Positions 52,860 through 62,488 of a stretch of DNA of 64,000 nucleotides are shown in pieces. Below the pieces are notes generated by a model that saw only the letters and a program-made list of their open reading frames with translations, was not told where the DNA came from and did no database searches. The stretch is taken from the NCBI RefSeq assembly GCF_041260665.1, contig NZ_JBGCCT010000017.1, positions 62,001 to 126,000 on the forward strand. Reading direction: 5' to 3'. The stretch comes from Catenulispora sp. GP43. Its GTDB lineage: Bacteria; Actinomycetota; Actinomycetes; Streptomycetales; Catenulisporaceae. A program made the translations under genes and the position numbers. Numbering within the stretch: the first letter of the stretch is position 1; every line of letters begins with the position of its first letter.

Positions 52860-54044
52860 ATGTTCTACACGGAAGCCGCCTCTGCCCACTCGCTCCAGGA
52901 CTGGCTCGAACCCCCGGCCAACCGATGGGCCTACAACCACGTCGAGAGCTTCCTCCCCACCGCGGCGATTCCGCGCGGGCAGGGCACGCCCCGCCCCTTC
53001 ACCGAGGCGTCTGTGCCACTGGAGGACGTCGAGATCGACATGGCCGACGACCGTGCCACGGTCGCCGAGTTCCTGGAGCTGACCCAGACCGACGGGATCG
53101 TGGTTCTCCATGGTGGGCACATCGTGTTCGAGCGGTACTTCGGTGAAGGACGCCCGGACCGGCGCCACGCCCTGATGTCGATCTCGAAGTCGATCGCGGG
53201 CATGGCAGCGGGTTGTCTGGTCGGCGAGGGGAGCCTCGACGTGTCTGCACCGGTCCAGGACTACGTCCCCGAACTCGCCGCCTCGGCCTTCGGCAGCGCC
53301 ACCGTCGGCCAGGTCCTGGACATGACGGCCGCTCTGCGGTTCAGCCAGGAATATCGCGACCCGGCCTCCGAGGTACAGGCCCTGGACCGCGCCGCGGGCT
53401 GGCGGCCGCGCACCTCGGAGGACGGTTCCGTCCGCGACCTTCTGGCCGCTCTCAAGCCGGACGGGCCGCATGGGCTCCGTACCCAGTACACCTCCGCGAC
53501 GACCGACGTCCTCGCCTGGGTCCTCGAACGGGCCGCGGGACAGCCGTACGCGGAGGTGATCTCGGACCGGATCTGGTCCCGCATCGGCGCCGAACACGAC
53601 GCCGTGGTCACCGTGGACCCGAAGGGCACGCCCTATGCCTGTGCCGGCGTCAACGCGACCGCACGCGACCTCGCCCGGTTCGGGCGCTGCGTGCTGGACG
53701 GCGGCTCGGTGCGCGGTACCCAGGTCATCCCGGAGGCCTGGGTGCGCTCCACCCGCGACGGGCAACCCGAAGCGGCCCCGGACGCCGACTTCCGGAGGGT
53801 CCACCCGCACGGCTCGTACCGCAACCAGTGGTGGATCACCGGCGATGCCGTGGGGAGCTTCCTCGGCATCGGCATCTACGGCCAGTACATTTGGCTTGAT
53901 CCCGTACGGGACGTGGTGATCGCCAAGCAGTCCAGCCTGCTCGGCCCCCGGGCGCAGCGCGCCGAGCACGCCTCGGCGCTCACCGGGATCGCCGCCGCGG
54001 TCGCCGCACGCCGGCCCCACTCCCCCACCCAGGAGGCACGATGA
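52860..54044 (+). CDS. Serine beta-lactamase-fold hydrolase (NylB/6-aminohexanoate-dimer-hydrolase-like)
   Basis: About 394 residues, no signal peptide. Catalytic Ser-x-x-Lys in SISKSIAGM, Tyr in the YTSATTD segment, WITGDAVGSFLGIGIYGQYIWLDP near the C-terminus. The layout resembles EstB- and NylB-type amidases/esterases rather than secreted beta-lactamases. The start may be the TTG at 52854 (5 bases from AGGAG) or the ATG at 52860 (11 bases). The stop overlaps the permease ATG, so the two are translationally coupled; a cytoplasmic hydrolase paired with an importer suggests intake and cleavage of an amide or ester compound. Confidence 0.87.
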   Translation: MFYTEAASAHSLQDWLEPPANRWAYNHVESFLPTAAIPRGQGTPRPFTEASVPLEDVEIDMADDRATVAEFLELTQTDGIVVLHGGHIVFERYFGEGRPDRRHALMSISKSIAGMAAGCLVGEGSLDVSAPVQDYVPELAASAFGSATVGQVLDMTAALRFSQEYRDPASEVQALDRAAGWRPRTSEDGSVRDLLAALKPDGPHGLRTQYTSATTDVLAWVLERAAGQPYAEVISDRIWSRIGAEHDAVVTVDPKGTPYACAGVNATARDLARFGRCVLDGGSVRGTQVIPEAWVRSTRDGQPEAAPDADFRRVHPHGSYRNQWWITGDAVGSFLGIGIYGQYIWLDPVRDVVIAKQSSLLGPRAQRAEHASALTGIAAAVAARRPHSPTQEAR

Positions 54045-55510
54045 CCAGGGGAGACGCGAAGCCGCGCGTGAACGGCACACCGACGCTCGAACACCACGGC
54101 ATCGAACACATCCCCGCCGCCGAACGCCACGGCAAGCCGTGGCACCAGCTCACTCTCTGGTTCTCCAGCAATGTGACGATGACCGCGGTGGTCACCGGGG
54201 CGGTCGCGGTCGCGCTCGGTCTGGACCTCAAGTGGGCCATCGCGACGATCGCCATCGGCAACCTGGTCGGCGGCGTCTTCATGGCCTACCACAGCGTGCA
54301 AGGTCCCGAGCTCGGCGTTCCGCAGATGGTTCAGAGCCGGGCCCAGTTCGGGTTCTTCGGAGGGGCGCTTCCGTCCTTCATCGTCGTCTTGATGTATCTC
54401 GGCTTCACCGTCGAGGGCAGCCTGGTGGGCGGAGAGGCACTGGCCGGATGGCTCGGCGTCTCCAAGGCCCTGGGGATCGTGATCTTCGGCGCCGCGCACG
54501 GGCTGGTCGCCCTGGTCGGCTACAAGCTGATCCACTCCATGGCGCGGTACATCACGGTGGTGTCCGCGATCGTCTTTCTGGCGCTGTTCGTGCAACTCGC
54601 CACCCACCTGCCCCAGCACTTGCCGAACTCGGGTTCCCCGGCGACGGCGGGCACCGTGATGCTCGCCATCTCGATCTCCATCTCCTGGCAGGTCACCTGG
54701 GCGCCCTACGTCTCCGACTACTCGCGTTACCTGCCGGAAGACACCCCTCGCAAGGCCACCTTCTGGTACACCTACCTCGGCTCGGCGGTCGGCGGCTCGA
54801 TCGCGATGGCCATCGGGGCGATGGCCGCGGACGTCAACTCCAATGCGTTGAACACCGATGCGATAGGTTTCCTCGCCCACCGCTTCCCGGCGATCAGCGG
54901 GCTGCTGGTCTTCGCCTTGCTCGTGATATCGATCCCGTCGGGCGCCGAGGGCCCCTACGGCGCCTTCCTGAGCACCCTCAGCATCTTCTCCCGCAGGACC
55001 GAACCACGCTCCCCGGTCCTCGGCCGCGCTCTGTTCGTCATCGGCTTCACCGTGGTCGGGGCGGTCCTGGCGATCCTGTCCAGCGGGAGCATGCTGAACA
55101 CCTTCACGAACATCACGCTGTTCCTGCTGTACCTGCTCGTCCCGTGGACAGCCATCAACCTCACCGACTACTACGTCGTCCGACGGGGCCACTACGACGT
55201 CTCGGCCCTCTTCGACCCCAACGGTCGCTACGGGCGATGGAACTGGGGCGCCATGCTCCTCTACGTGGTTTCCTTCGCGGCCGAAGTGCCGTTCATCAAC
55301 AGCAGCCTCTACGTGGGCCCCTTGGCGAACCTCCTCGGAGGCGCCGACATCGCCTGGCTCATCGGCCTCGCGGTGGGCGGATTCGGCTACTACGCACTCG
55401 CGCGGCAGACTCACCTCTGCACTGCCGGGACCGGCGTCCAGACAGCAACCGAAACCGCACCCGGGCTGCCGGCACGGCACACCGGGCCGGCCGAGGCCTC
55501 GAGCCGGTGA
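54041..55510 (+). CDS. NCS1-family nucleobase/cation symporter-like permease
   Basis: 489 residues with about 12 membrane helices. NCS1 features: GIEHIPAAERHGKPWHQLTLWFSSN, VPQMVQSRAQFGFFGG, SWQVTWAPYVSDYSRYLPEDT and PWTAINLTDYYVVRRGHYDV. Members import cytosine, purines, allantoin or hydantoins. Overlap with the hydrolase gene (ATGA) and the LysR neighbour point to a dedicated uptake-and-hydrolysis cassette for a nitrogen compound. The C-terminal tail after about residue 460 is variable. Confidence 0.93.
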   Translation: MTRGDAKPRVNGTPTLEHHGIEHIPAAERHGKPWHQLTLWFSSNVTMTAVVTGAVAVALGLDLKWAIATIAIGNLVGGVFMAYHSVQGPELGVPQMVQSRAQFGFFGGALPSFIVVLMYLGFTVEGSLVGGEALAGWLGVSKALGIVIFGAAHGLVALVGYKLIHSMARYITVVSAIVFLALFVQLATHLPQHLPNSGSPATAGTVMLAISISISWQVTWAPYVSDYSRYLPEDTPRKATFWYTYLGSAVGGSIAMAIGAMAADVNSNALNTDAIGFLAHRFPAISGLLVFALLVISIPSGAEGPYGAFLSTLSIFSRRTEPRSPVLGRALFVIGFTVVGAVLAILSSGSMLNTFTNITLFLLYLLVPWTAINLTDYYVVRRGHYDVSALFDPNGRYGRWNWGAMLLYVVSFAAEVPFINSSLYVGPLANLLGGADIAWLIGLAVGGFGYYALARQTHLCTAGTGVQTATETAPGLPARHTGPAEASSR

Positions 55511-56010
55511 GCACGGCGGCGGCCCGACAGGTCGAGCCCGGAGTACGACCATCTCAGCAGGCCGCGCGAATCCGTGTTGATCGGCTGTCAGCAACGACAC
55601 CGGCGCCAACGCGACCCGCTGGGACTACCTATCAAAGTACTGATTCTCCCCAATCCAAGATCCACGACCGCCGACCCGGCCGAGCCGGCCCACGCAAAGG
55701 ACGAGGTGCCTGGCCATCTCCGATCCTCCATGATCGGCGCCGCGCCCGAACCGAACAGCGGCGACCCGACTTCGATATCGGCATCGCTCGGCTGGCCGGT
55801 GATTCACGAGCGAGCCACGGATGCACCGTAAGTCGTTCGGTGGGTCAAGCCGCTGGATCGAGTGCCGAGCACGCCACCAGCCCGCCGACGGCCGTGCCGA
55901 GCTGCTCCGCGGCGAGATGATCCACCGAGCAGCGTAACGACCGCTGGCTCGGACGAGCCGCCGGGCCCAGGCTTGGATGAGGGGCCGACCCGAACCGACG
56001 GGAGCGTGGC
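55511..56010. other. 500-base gap, nothing recognised
   Basis: Between the NCS1 gene and a small membrane protein. Only short frames on both strands without motifs; base composition is slightly less GC-rich around 55620-55680. No repeats or RNA genes are seen. Confidence 0.4.
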
Positions 56011-56424
56011 ATGGCGGCGCAAGTCTCCGCGAATCACGACCCGCGACCGCAGGCGCCCGGCAGCCCTTGGGCCTCGGGAGGCATGCTGTTCGCCGGTCTC
56101 ATCCTGGTGATCAACGGCGTCTTCTCCATCTTGCTGGGCATGATGGGGCTGGCCCACAACAGCGTCTATCACCACGTGCCGAACTATTACTTCCGCTTCA
56201 GCCTTACCGCATGGGGCTGGATCGAACTTGTCATCGGCATCCTGCTGGCCGCAACCGGCATCGCCGTCCTGGCCAAGGCGAGCTGGGGCCGACCAGCGGC
56301 AATCCTTATGGCCTCTATCGCCATGTTCATGGGCCTGCTGATAGTGCCCTATTACCCGGTGTGGGCTGTGGCTCAGCTGACACTCGACTTCTTCGTCATC
56401 GGGGCACTGGTGCTTGCCGATTGA
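56011..56424 (+). CDS. Small four-helix membrane protein (DUF7144-like)
   Basis: 137 residues. A short polar start is followed by four predicted helices (about 23-45, 67-87, 92-112, 115-136). GGMLFAGLILVINGVFSILLGMMGL and SLTAWGWIELVIGILLAATG match a widespread actinobacterial family of unknown function. The ATG at 56011 has GGGAG upstream. It is followed by a strong terminator. Confidence 0.85.
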   Translation: MAAQVSANHDPRPQAPGSPWASGGMLFAGLILVINGVFSILLGMMGLAHNSVYHHVPNYYFRFSLTAWGWIELVIGILLAATGIAVLAKASWGRPAAILMASIAMFMGLLIVPYYPVWAVAQLTLDFFVIGALVLAD

Positions 56425-56599
56425 CTCAGCTCGCCTCGCGGTGCAGCCGATCAGGTTGAGCCTGGCGCTCCTCGGCCCGCCGCCGGGTGCCTGTTCGCAT
56501 GTCGTCGGCGCGAAGTCGCACGCCCCGGGCGAGCAGTAGCCGGCAAAAGGGTCGCTCCGGGGGCTGTCCGGAGTGGCGGCGCCCCGAGGCTCCGAGCAT

Positions 56600-56629
56600 C
56601 GACCGCCCTCGCATCGGCGAGGGCGGTCG
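56600..56629. terminator. Bidirectional terminator, perfect 13-bp stem
   Basis: CGACCGCCCTCGC (56600-56612), loop ATCG and the exact complement (56617-56629). Lies between the convergent membrane-protein gene (ends 56424) and the secreted-protein gene (ends 56648). Confidence 0.85.
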
Positions 56630-56647
56630 CAGTGCTGTGGCCCGGGC

Positions 56648-57085
56648 TCACCAGCCCCGGCTGCACACCACCGCGGAACTCGGGTTGTAGTTGTAGCGGA
56701 TACACACGCGCGACAGCACCGAGTTCGAGCTGCCGTCCCAGTGCTCGCCGGTTTCCGCGAAGGGCGTGCCGGCGTCGGTGTAGTAGACGTTCGACACGCG
56801 CGCGTAGGTGTGGCCGCCGTCGCTCGAGCGCTCCAGCCAGCCCGCGCACGGGGTGCCGTAGTCGGAGTCGAATTCGCCCTTGACGTAGTAGGTGCCGTCG
56901 GAGTGCTTCGTGGTGTCCAGCTGCGCGTAGCAGTCGTAGTCGTCGGGGCTGCCGTGGCCGCCGATGGCGACGTGGACCGCGTCCTCACCCGCGAAGGCGG
57001 TCGCGGTCGAGCCGAAGGTGGTCACGCCGGCCAGGAGCGGGATGGCGATGCCGAGCTGGATCGTGCGTCGAATGGCGCGTCGCAT
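56648..57085 (-). CDS. Small secreted protein of unknown function
   Basis: 145 residues. A signal peptide (about 1-32, ending TATAFA) precedes a beta-rich mature part of about 110 residues with four Cys (DCYAQLD, PCAGWLE, RVCIRYN, VVCSRGW), so two disulfides are likely. Lys is sparse, Tyr and Asp/Ser abundant. No family recognised. The ATG at 57085 has a weak ribosome site (GAGGAA, 4 bases away). Confidence 0.75.
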   Translation of the reverse strand: MRRAIRRTIQLGIAIPLLAGVTTFGSTATAFAGEDAVHVAIGGHGSPDDYDCYAQLDTTKHSDGTYYVKGEFDSDYGTPCAGWLERSSDGGHTYARVSNVYYTDAGTPFAETGEHWDGSSNSVLSRVCIRYNYNPSSAVVCSRGW

Positions 57086-57473
57086 GATTCCTCACAATAT
57101 GTTCGGGAAGGTGGTCCAGATCACCCTGTCAAAGGCCGTGGCGGGTGACGTCCTCCAAGGGTGCGAACTACAGGTAAACCAGGGTGCTACCTTGATGCGG
57201 CCGGCCTAGTCGAAGCGGCGTAGCCGGTCTCGCACCCAGGGCTTCGGTGGGGACCGCGAGCGCGCATCTGCGTATTCCTTCAGGCCGTGATCGATGAGGT
57301 CGTGGTTCCTCCAGCCATACAGGCAGGGCTCGGAGCGGTGGGTTCACGCTGGTCCGCACCTTGTGGCCGCCGGTGGTCCCAGGTAGCGCCGGCCCACCGA
57401 TGAATCTTTAGGAAGCTGTCAGGAATGCTGATCTCGCTGTCCCGCCACCCTTGACCTTCCTAAAGTCGGTGCG
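57086..57473. promoter_or_regulatory. Divergent region upstream of the second two-component system
   Basis: 388 bases without a gene. Close to the regulator start, inverted repeats CTTTAGGAAG (57406-57415) and CTTCCTAAAG (57456-57465) occur. An 11-base-phased AGGAA pair (57410-57414 and 57421-57425) resembles OmpR-type direct-repeat sites. Autoregulation is likely. No Shine-Dalgarno precedes the GTG. Confidence 0.5.
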
Positions 57474-58166
57474 GTGAGTGGCCACATCCTGATCGTCGAG
57501 GACGACCCCAAGCAGGCGGAGCTGATCCGCGTCTCGTTGGTGAGCGAAGGGTACAGCGTGACCGTCGTCCACGATGCGCCCGCCGCGTTCCGGTGTATCG
57601 AGGAATCGCCGCCGGATCTGGTGGTGCTGGACGTGATGCTGCCCGGCACTGACGGACTCGGCATCTGCCGATGGCTGCGCGGCCGGGGCGACACGCCGGT
57701 GCTGATGCTGACCGCGCGGTTCAGCGAGGACGACGTGCTGGCCGGCCTCGACGTCGGCGCCGACGACTACATGACCAAGCCGTACAGCCCCCGCGAGCTG
57801 GTCGCGCGGATCCGCACCGTCCTTCGCCGGGTCCGGGGCGGTGCCGCCGATCCGAACGCCGCGGCGCTCCGGGTCGGCGGCCTGCTGGTCGACCGGGCCA
57901 AACACCTGGTGATCTGCGACCGGCGGCCGGTGGCCTGCACGCCCGATGAGTTCGCCGTGCTGGCGGTGATGGCCGCGGCCCCGGGTCAGGTCTTCACCAG
58001 GGCTCAGCTGCTGCGGCACACCCGCGGCTTCAACCGGGCCTCCACCGAGCGCGCGGTGGACGTCCACGTCATGAACCTGCGCCGGAAGATCGAGCCGGAT
58101 CCGGCCAAACCGGTCCGGCTGATGACCGTCTACGGCGTGGGCTACAAACTGGTTGAGAACCGCTGA
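57474..58166 (+). CDS. OmpR-family response regulator
   Basis: 230 residues. Receiver domain: acidic pair in IVEDDPKQAE, phospho-Asp in LVVLDVMLPGTDG, Lys in DYMTKPYSPREL. Winged-helix C-terminus ends VYGVGYKLVENR. The GTG at 57474 lacks a ribosome site. The stop overlaps the kinase start (TGATG). The downstream secreted protein and protease are possible targets. Confidence 0.93.
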   Translation: MSGHILIVEDDPKQAELIRVSLVSEGYSVTVVHDAPAAFRCIEESPPDLVVLDVMLPGTDGLGICRWLRGRGDTPVLMLTARFSEDDVLAGLDVGADDYMTKPYSPRELVARIRTVLRRVRGGAADPNAAALRVGGLLVDRAKHLVICDRRPVACTPDEFAVLAVMAAAPGQVFTRAQLLRHTRGFNRASTERAVDVHVMNLRRKIEPDPAKPVRLMTVYGVGYKLVENR

Positions 58167-60001
58167 TGGCCGCACCGGTCCCGCTGTATCGCAGTCTGCT
58201 GGTCCGTCTGCTGGCCGCATCCTGTCTGATCGCCGGCTGCGCCATCGCGGCCACCGCATGGCTGGCCACCTCGACCGCCACCTCCGCGCTGGCATATCAG
58301 CAGGGGCAGAGCCTGCAGGCCGACGGTGAGATCGTCGAGCGGCTCAGCGGATACGCCGCGGACCACGACAGCTGGACCGGCGTCGCGTCCTTGCTGGACC
58401 AGCTGTCCGCGCAGTACCACATGCGGATCGCGTTGGTCGGGGCCGGCGGTTCGGTGATCAGCGATTCCACGAAGCCGTCGGCGTCGCTGCCGCCGACGGC
58501 CACCGCCACGATCGACCCGCTGAGCTTCGACACCTCCACCACGCCGGGGGCGCAGCGGCCGGGCATCGATCCGCGGGTGGTCGGCCCGTACCTGCTCACC
58601 GCACAGGAATCCTCGGCGCTGCGGCAGCTCGCCGACTATGAGGTGAGCTGTCTGACATCCAAGGGGGTGCAGGCTCAGGCGATCGAGTTGCCCACCGGGA
58701 GATACACGGTCCAGAGCAACGCGTCGGATCAGGCAGTGGCCGGCTGCGGGGGACTCGACACACGCATGACCGCGCCGACGGCGACCGAGGCGGGGCCGGC
58801 GCCGGCCTCGGTCGCCTTCGAGCCGACGGCGACCGAGGCGAAGCCGTTGGCCGATCTGGCGGCGGCCACAGGCGCCTGCCTGACCCGCCGAGGGGTGACG
58901 GTGAAGTTCGACCTGACCGTCACCACCGGCTTCCAGCTGCGCTCCGCACAGACCGAGGTGCTCGAACAGGGGGGACAGTGTCTGCAGGCCGCTCGTATCG
59001 ATCAACTGCGCCCCTATGTGGCTCCCCCAGCCCAGCTCTACCTCGGCATCGGCACAACCGCCCGTGAGCATTTCGACCTGACCGGGCAGAACCGAAGCAA
59101 GATCATTTGGACGGCCGCGCTCGTGTTGGCGATCACCCTGGCCGTGACCACCCTGGTCGGGCTGCGGTTGGTCCGGCCGCTGAGAGCGTTGATCCACACC
59201 GCCCGGCAGGATCCGGCCGACTTCGCCCGGGCCCCGGTCACCACCCGGGACGAGACCGGCTACCTGGCCATGGCGTTCAACCAGCAGACCGAGCGCCGCC
59301 AGCAGATGGACGCCCAGCGCAAGGCGATGGTCGCGGACATCGCACACGAACTGCGCTCGCCGCTGACCAACATCCGCGGCTGGCTGGAGGTCACCCGCGA
59401 CGGGCTGGTGGAGCCGACGCCGGACCTGATCACGTCGCTCCACGACGAGGCGGTGCTACTGCAACACATCATCGACGATCTGCAGGACCTGGCCAGCGCC
59501 GATGCCGGGACACTGCGGATGCATCCGCAGCCGATGCCGGTCCTGGCGCTGCTGCGACGCATCGTGGTCGCGTACCGTGCGCAGGCCTCGGACCTCGGGG
59601 TCGAGGTGGTGGTACAGGCCGAGCCCGGACTGGAGATCCACGCGGACCCCGAACGTATCCGGCAGGTACTGGGGAACCTCGTGTCCAACGCGCTGCGGCA
59701 CACGCCGCGCGGCGGTCACGTCACGCTGACCGCGATCGCAGATCCGGGCGCCGTCGAGATCAGCGTGGTGGACACCGGAACCGGGATCTCCGAAGCCGAC
59801 CTGCCGTACATCTTCGACCGGTTCTGGCGGGCGGAGAAGTCACGGAACCGCAGCACCGGAGGCAGCGGGCTGGGCCTGGCCATCGCACGGCATCTGGTGC
59901 AGGCCCACGGCGGCACGATCCGGGCGGAAAGCGCTATAGGGGTCGGAACGAATATGACGGTGCGACTACCGTCGCAGACCCCGGAGTATCGGCGCGTGTG
60001 A
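58166..60001 (+). CDS. Sensor histidine kinase with large duplicated Cys-pair extracytoplasmic domain
   Basis: 611 residues. Helix 1 (about 11-33) and helix 2 (about 312-333) enclose an unusually long sensor region of about 275 residues. HAMP, DIAHELRSPLTNIRGW (phospho-His), NLVSNALRHTP and GSGLGLAIARHLV complete the kinase. The sensor has two related blocks, SCLTSKGVQAQA...GCGGLD (about 163-195) and ACLTRRGVTVKF...QCLQAARID (about 235-280), each with a Cys pair. Between them PTATEA occurs twice (a short DNA duplication near 58775-58840). The ligand is unknown. Confidence 0.92.
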   Translation: MAAPVPLYRSLLVRLLAASCLIAGCAIAATAWLATSTATSALAYQQGQSLQADGEIVERLSGYAADHDSWTGVASLLDQLSAQYHMRIALVGAGGSVISDSTKPSASLPPTATATIDPLSFDTSTTPGAQRPGIDPRVVGPYLLTAQESSALRQLADYEVSCLTSKGVQAQAIELPTGRYTVQSNASDQAVAGCGGLDTRMTAPTATEAGPAPASVAFEPTATEAKPLADLAAATGACLTRRGVTVKFDLTVTTGFQLRSAQTEVLEQGGQCLQAARIDQLRPYVAPPAQLYLGIGTTAREHFDLTGQNRSKIIWTAALVLAITLAVTTLVGLRLVRPLRALIHTARQDPADFARAPVTTRDETGYLAMAFNQQTERRQQMDAQRKAMVADIAHELRSPLTNIRGWLEVTRDGLVEPTPDLITSLHDEAVLLQHIIDDLQDLASADAGTLRMHPQPMPVLALLRRIVVAYRAQASDLGVEVVVQAEPGLEIHADPERIRQVLGNLVSNALRHTPRGGHVTLTAIADPGAVEISVVDTGTGISEADLPYIFDRFWRAEKSRNRSTGGSGLGLAIARHLVQAHGGTIRAESAIGVGTNMTVRLPSQTPEYRRV

Positions 60002-60053
60002 CCTCGGCACCCAGCTCCGCCGCCCCGACGGGCGCGATGAGCCGGGCCACCTC

Positions 60054-60067
60054 ATCAGCCGGCTGAT
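60054..60067. promoter_or_regulatory. Perfect 14-base palindrome after the kinase gene
   Basis: ATCAGCCGGCTGAT, in the 197-base gap between the kinase stop and the secreted-protein start. It may be a terminator core or an operator for the downstream pair; no promoter is evident beside it. Confidence 0.4.
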
Positions 60068-60198
60068 TCAGTCGGCGATGCTGACAAGTTCCGAACAAGC
60101 ACCCGTCACGCTGAAAATGCCGTCGCTTTCGGCGAGCGTGCCGAGATCCCTCGCGCGTTCGCGGCGATCGGCATTGCCGTACTCCGAAAGGATAGAAG

Positions 60199-62472
60199 TT
60201 GACATCACGACCTTCCCGCAGGATCGCCACCGCGGCCAGGCTCGCGGCGGCGGCGGTGCTGACCGCTACGTCCGTGGCGGCGGCCATGGAAACTCCCGCG
60301 ACCGCGGCGGGTGCGACCGCCTACGCACTTCCGGCGTCCTTGGCCGGCCTGGCGTCGCCCGTCACGCTGCCGACCGGCGAGCAGTTCGACCTCAACGCGC
60401 ACGGGACGATCACGCCGCTGAACCCCGACCCGCACGCGGACCTGACCGGCTTCGACGACCCCAGAGGGGATCACTATCTGATCCCGTCCGAGGCGATGCC
60501 CTATGCCGGCCACCAGTTGGACCTGTCGTTGTTCGATCTGACCAAACTCGCCACCGCGCAGGCGGCTCAGGGCTCCGGCCCGGGTCGGATCCCGGTGCGG
60601 TTGTCCTACCAGTCCGGTGTCACCCCGACCGCACCGGCCGGGATCACCCTCACCTCGACCAGCGGTGCCTCGGCCACCGGCTATTTCACGCCGGAGTCCG
60701 GCAAGGCCCTGGCGGCGGCGCTGCGTCAGCGACTCGCGGCGGACGTGGCCGCGGGCCGCTCGCCGGGGGCTTCCGGTCTGCCGTCCGGCTTGTCGTCGAT
60801 GGCGCTGGCCGGCACCACGACGCCGGCGTCCTCGATGGCGCCGGACTCTCGGATGCGGGTCCTGCAGATCAACGCGATCGACGGGTCCGGTCTGCCGGCG
60901 AACCTGCCGATCCTGCTGGAGAACACCGACAACTCGCAGATCTCCAGCGTGGTGGCCCCGGTGGTGGACGGCGTCGCGCGAATCGCCGTCCCGGCCGGGA
61001 ACTACGCCGCCTTCGGGGAGTTCTACCAGGTCGACGCGAACGGCTTCCCGACCAAGGACAGCCTGGTCACGCTTCAGGACTTCCAGGTCCCCGCGACCGG
61101 TGACGTCCCGGTGCGGACGCTGGACGCCCGCACCGCGACCTCGCAGGTGAACGTCACCACCGACCTGCCGTCGACGCCGACGGCGTTCGTCGATTTCGCG
61201 GTCCGCACCCCGGCCGTCGGGAGAAGTTTCACCATCTACCAGTTTGAGGCGCCCCCGACCGTGATGGCGGTGACGCCGGCGGCGAAGGCGGCCGTCGGGC
61301 AGTTCAGCTTCCAGACCCGCTGGAATTCAGCCGGTCCGGCCACCGGCCCGCAGTACCAGTACAACGCGTATTTCACCTCCGATCACGTGGACGCCGACCA
61401 GTCCCACACGGCCCACGCCGCTGATATGGCAAAGGTCTCCGACACTTTGGCGGGTGAGCCGGCTTACGGGTCTGAGCCCAGGCGCGTGGAAAGCGCCCCG
61501 CAGATACCGGGGCAGGACGCGTTCGGCATCCTGATCGGCAGCACTTTCGCGAACGGGACCACGGGGACCGGCTATTACACGCCCGGCCGGTGGGCCCGCG
61601 GGGTGGTCGGGCCGCCCGAGGACGCCGAGGGGCACCCCATCGACCGGTCCTTTGCGCAGGTCGATCCGGTCCAGCTTTCCCACGGAGATCACGAGAAGCA
61701 CGTGTGGACTCAGGGCCCTTCGACGCCCGGGGTGCGACGGCACGACTCCGAAGACGCCGTCACGTACTGCGGCGCCTGCGTGGGTGGCGGCGGGCTGAAT
61801 CTGAGCCTGAGCGACATCGGCGACAGCAACGAGGACACCTCGGGGCAGCAAACCGGAAACGTGCAGTCTGCCTACTACTGGAACGGCCGGCCGGTCACCT
61901 CGCCCGCAGGCTTCCCGAGCCAACTGGGCCTTGTGCTGGCGACTGTGCCGACGGGTCCGGCGACGGTGCGGGCCGTCATCGACGTGAATCGGGCGCCCCA
62001 GGGGGCGACGCAGTCCACGCAGTCCCACACCGATGTGTCGTTCCCGTACACCGGCCAGACCGATCCCGGTGCCACGTTGCCGGCGTCCGACGAGTGCCTG
62101 GCGGCCGAGATCGCCGGACATCCGACCGCGGCCTGTCAGATCCTGCCGGTGCTGACGGTCACCTACCGGCTGGCGGGCCTGTCGACGATGAACACCACGA
62201 CGAAGCCGGTGCAGACGCTGGCCCTGGACATCGGCCACGAGCACTTCGGCAAGTTCGGGCCGCGGGCGGCGGTGACCTGCGCGCAGGTCTCCGTCTCCAC
62301 CGACGGCGGCACCACCTGGTACGACGCACCGACTGTCGGCGCCGACGGGCACTACGTGGCCTTCTGGCACAACCCCGCCGCCGGGACGTCGATCACGCTG
62401 CGGGTCACCGCGAAGGACGCGGTCGGCGGCACCATCACCCAGACCGTCACCAACCCCTACACCGTCGGCTGA
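60199..62472 (+). CDS. Large secreted protein resembling the non-catalytic part of actinobacterial proteases
   Basis: 757 residues. The TTG start at 60199 is supported by AAAGGA seven bases upstream. A signal peptide spans about 1-37. The start (LASPVTLPTGEQFDLNAHG), the middle (MRVLQINAIDGSGLPANLPILL, GVARIAVPAGNYAAFGEFY) and the end (QVSVSTDGGTTWYDAPTV, TSITLRVTAKDAVGGTITQTV) resemble flanking beta domains of large S8-type proteases. No Asp/His/Ser protease motifs are present. Four Cys occur in the second half (YCGAC; ECLAAEI...AC). The next gene, 16 bases on, is a protease, so a helper, inhibitor or split-enzyme role is possible. Confidence 0.75.
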   Translation: MTSRPSRRIATAARLAAAAVLTATSVAAAMETPATAAGATAYALPASLAGLASPVTLPTGEQFDLNAHGTITPLNPDPHADLTGFDDPRGDHYLIPSEAMPYAGHQLDLSLFDLTKLATAQAAQGSGPGRIPVRLSYQSGVTPTAPAGITLTSTSGASATGYFTPESGKALAAALRQRLAADVAAGRSPGASGLPSGLSSMALAGTTTPASSMAPDSRMRVLQINAIDGSGLPANLPILLENTDNSQISSVVAPVVDGVARIAVPAGNYAAFGEFYQVDANGFPTKDSLVTLQDFQVPATGDVPVRTLDARTATSQVNVTTDLPSTPTAFVDFAVRTPAVGRSFTIYQFEAPPTVMAVTPAAKAAVGQFSFQTRWNSAGPATGPQYQYNAYFTSDHVDADQSHTAHAADMAKVSDTLAGEPAYGSEPRRVESAPQIPGQDAFGILIGSTFANGTTGTGYYTPGRWARGVVGPPEDAEGHPIDRSFAQVDPVQLSHGDHEKHVWTQGPSTPGVRRHDSEDAVTYCGACVGGGGLNLSLSDIGDSNEDTSGQQTGNVQSAYYWNGRPVTSPAGFPSQLGLVLATVPTGPATVRAVIDVNRAPQGATQSTQSHTDVSFPYTGQTDPGATLPASDECLAAEIAGHPTAACQILPVLTVTYRLAGLSTMNTTTKPVQTLALDIGHEHFGKFGPRAAVTCAQVSVSTDGGTTWYDAPTVGADGHYVAFWHNPAAGTSITLRVTAKDAVGGTITQTVTNPYTVG

Positions 62473-62488
62473 CGCGGGAGTAAGAGGA

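Noticed and set aside
61231-61239. GAAGTTTCACC resembling the GAAAGTTTC operators
   Set aside because: Lies deep inside a coding region and lacks one core base; probably chance.
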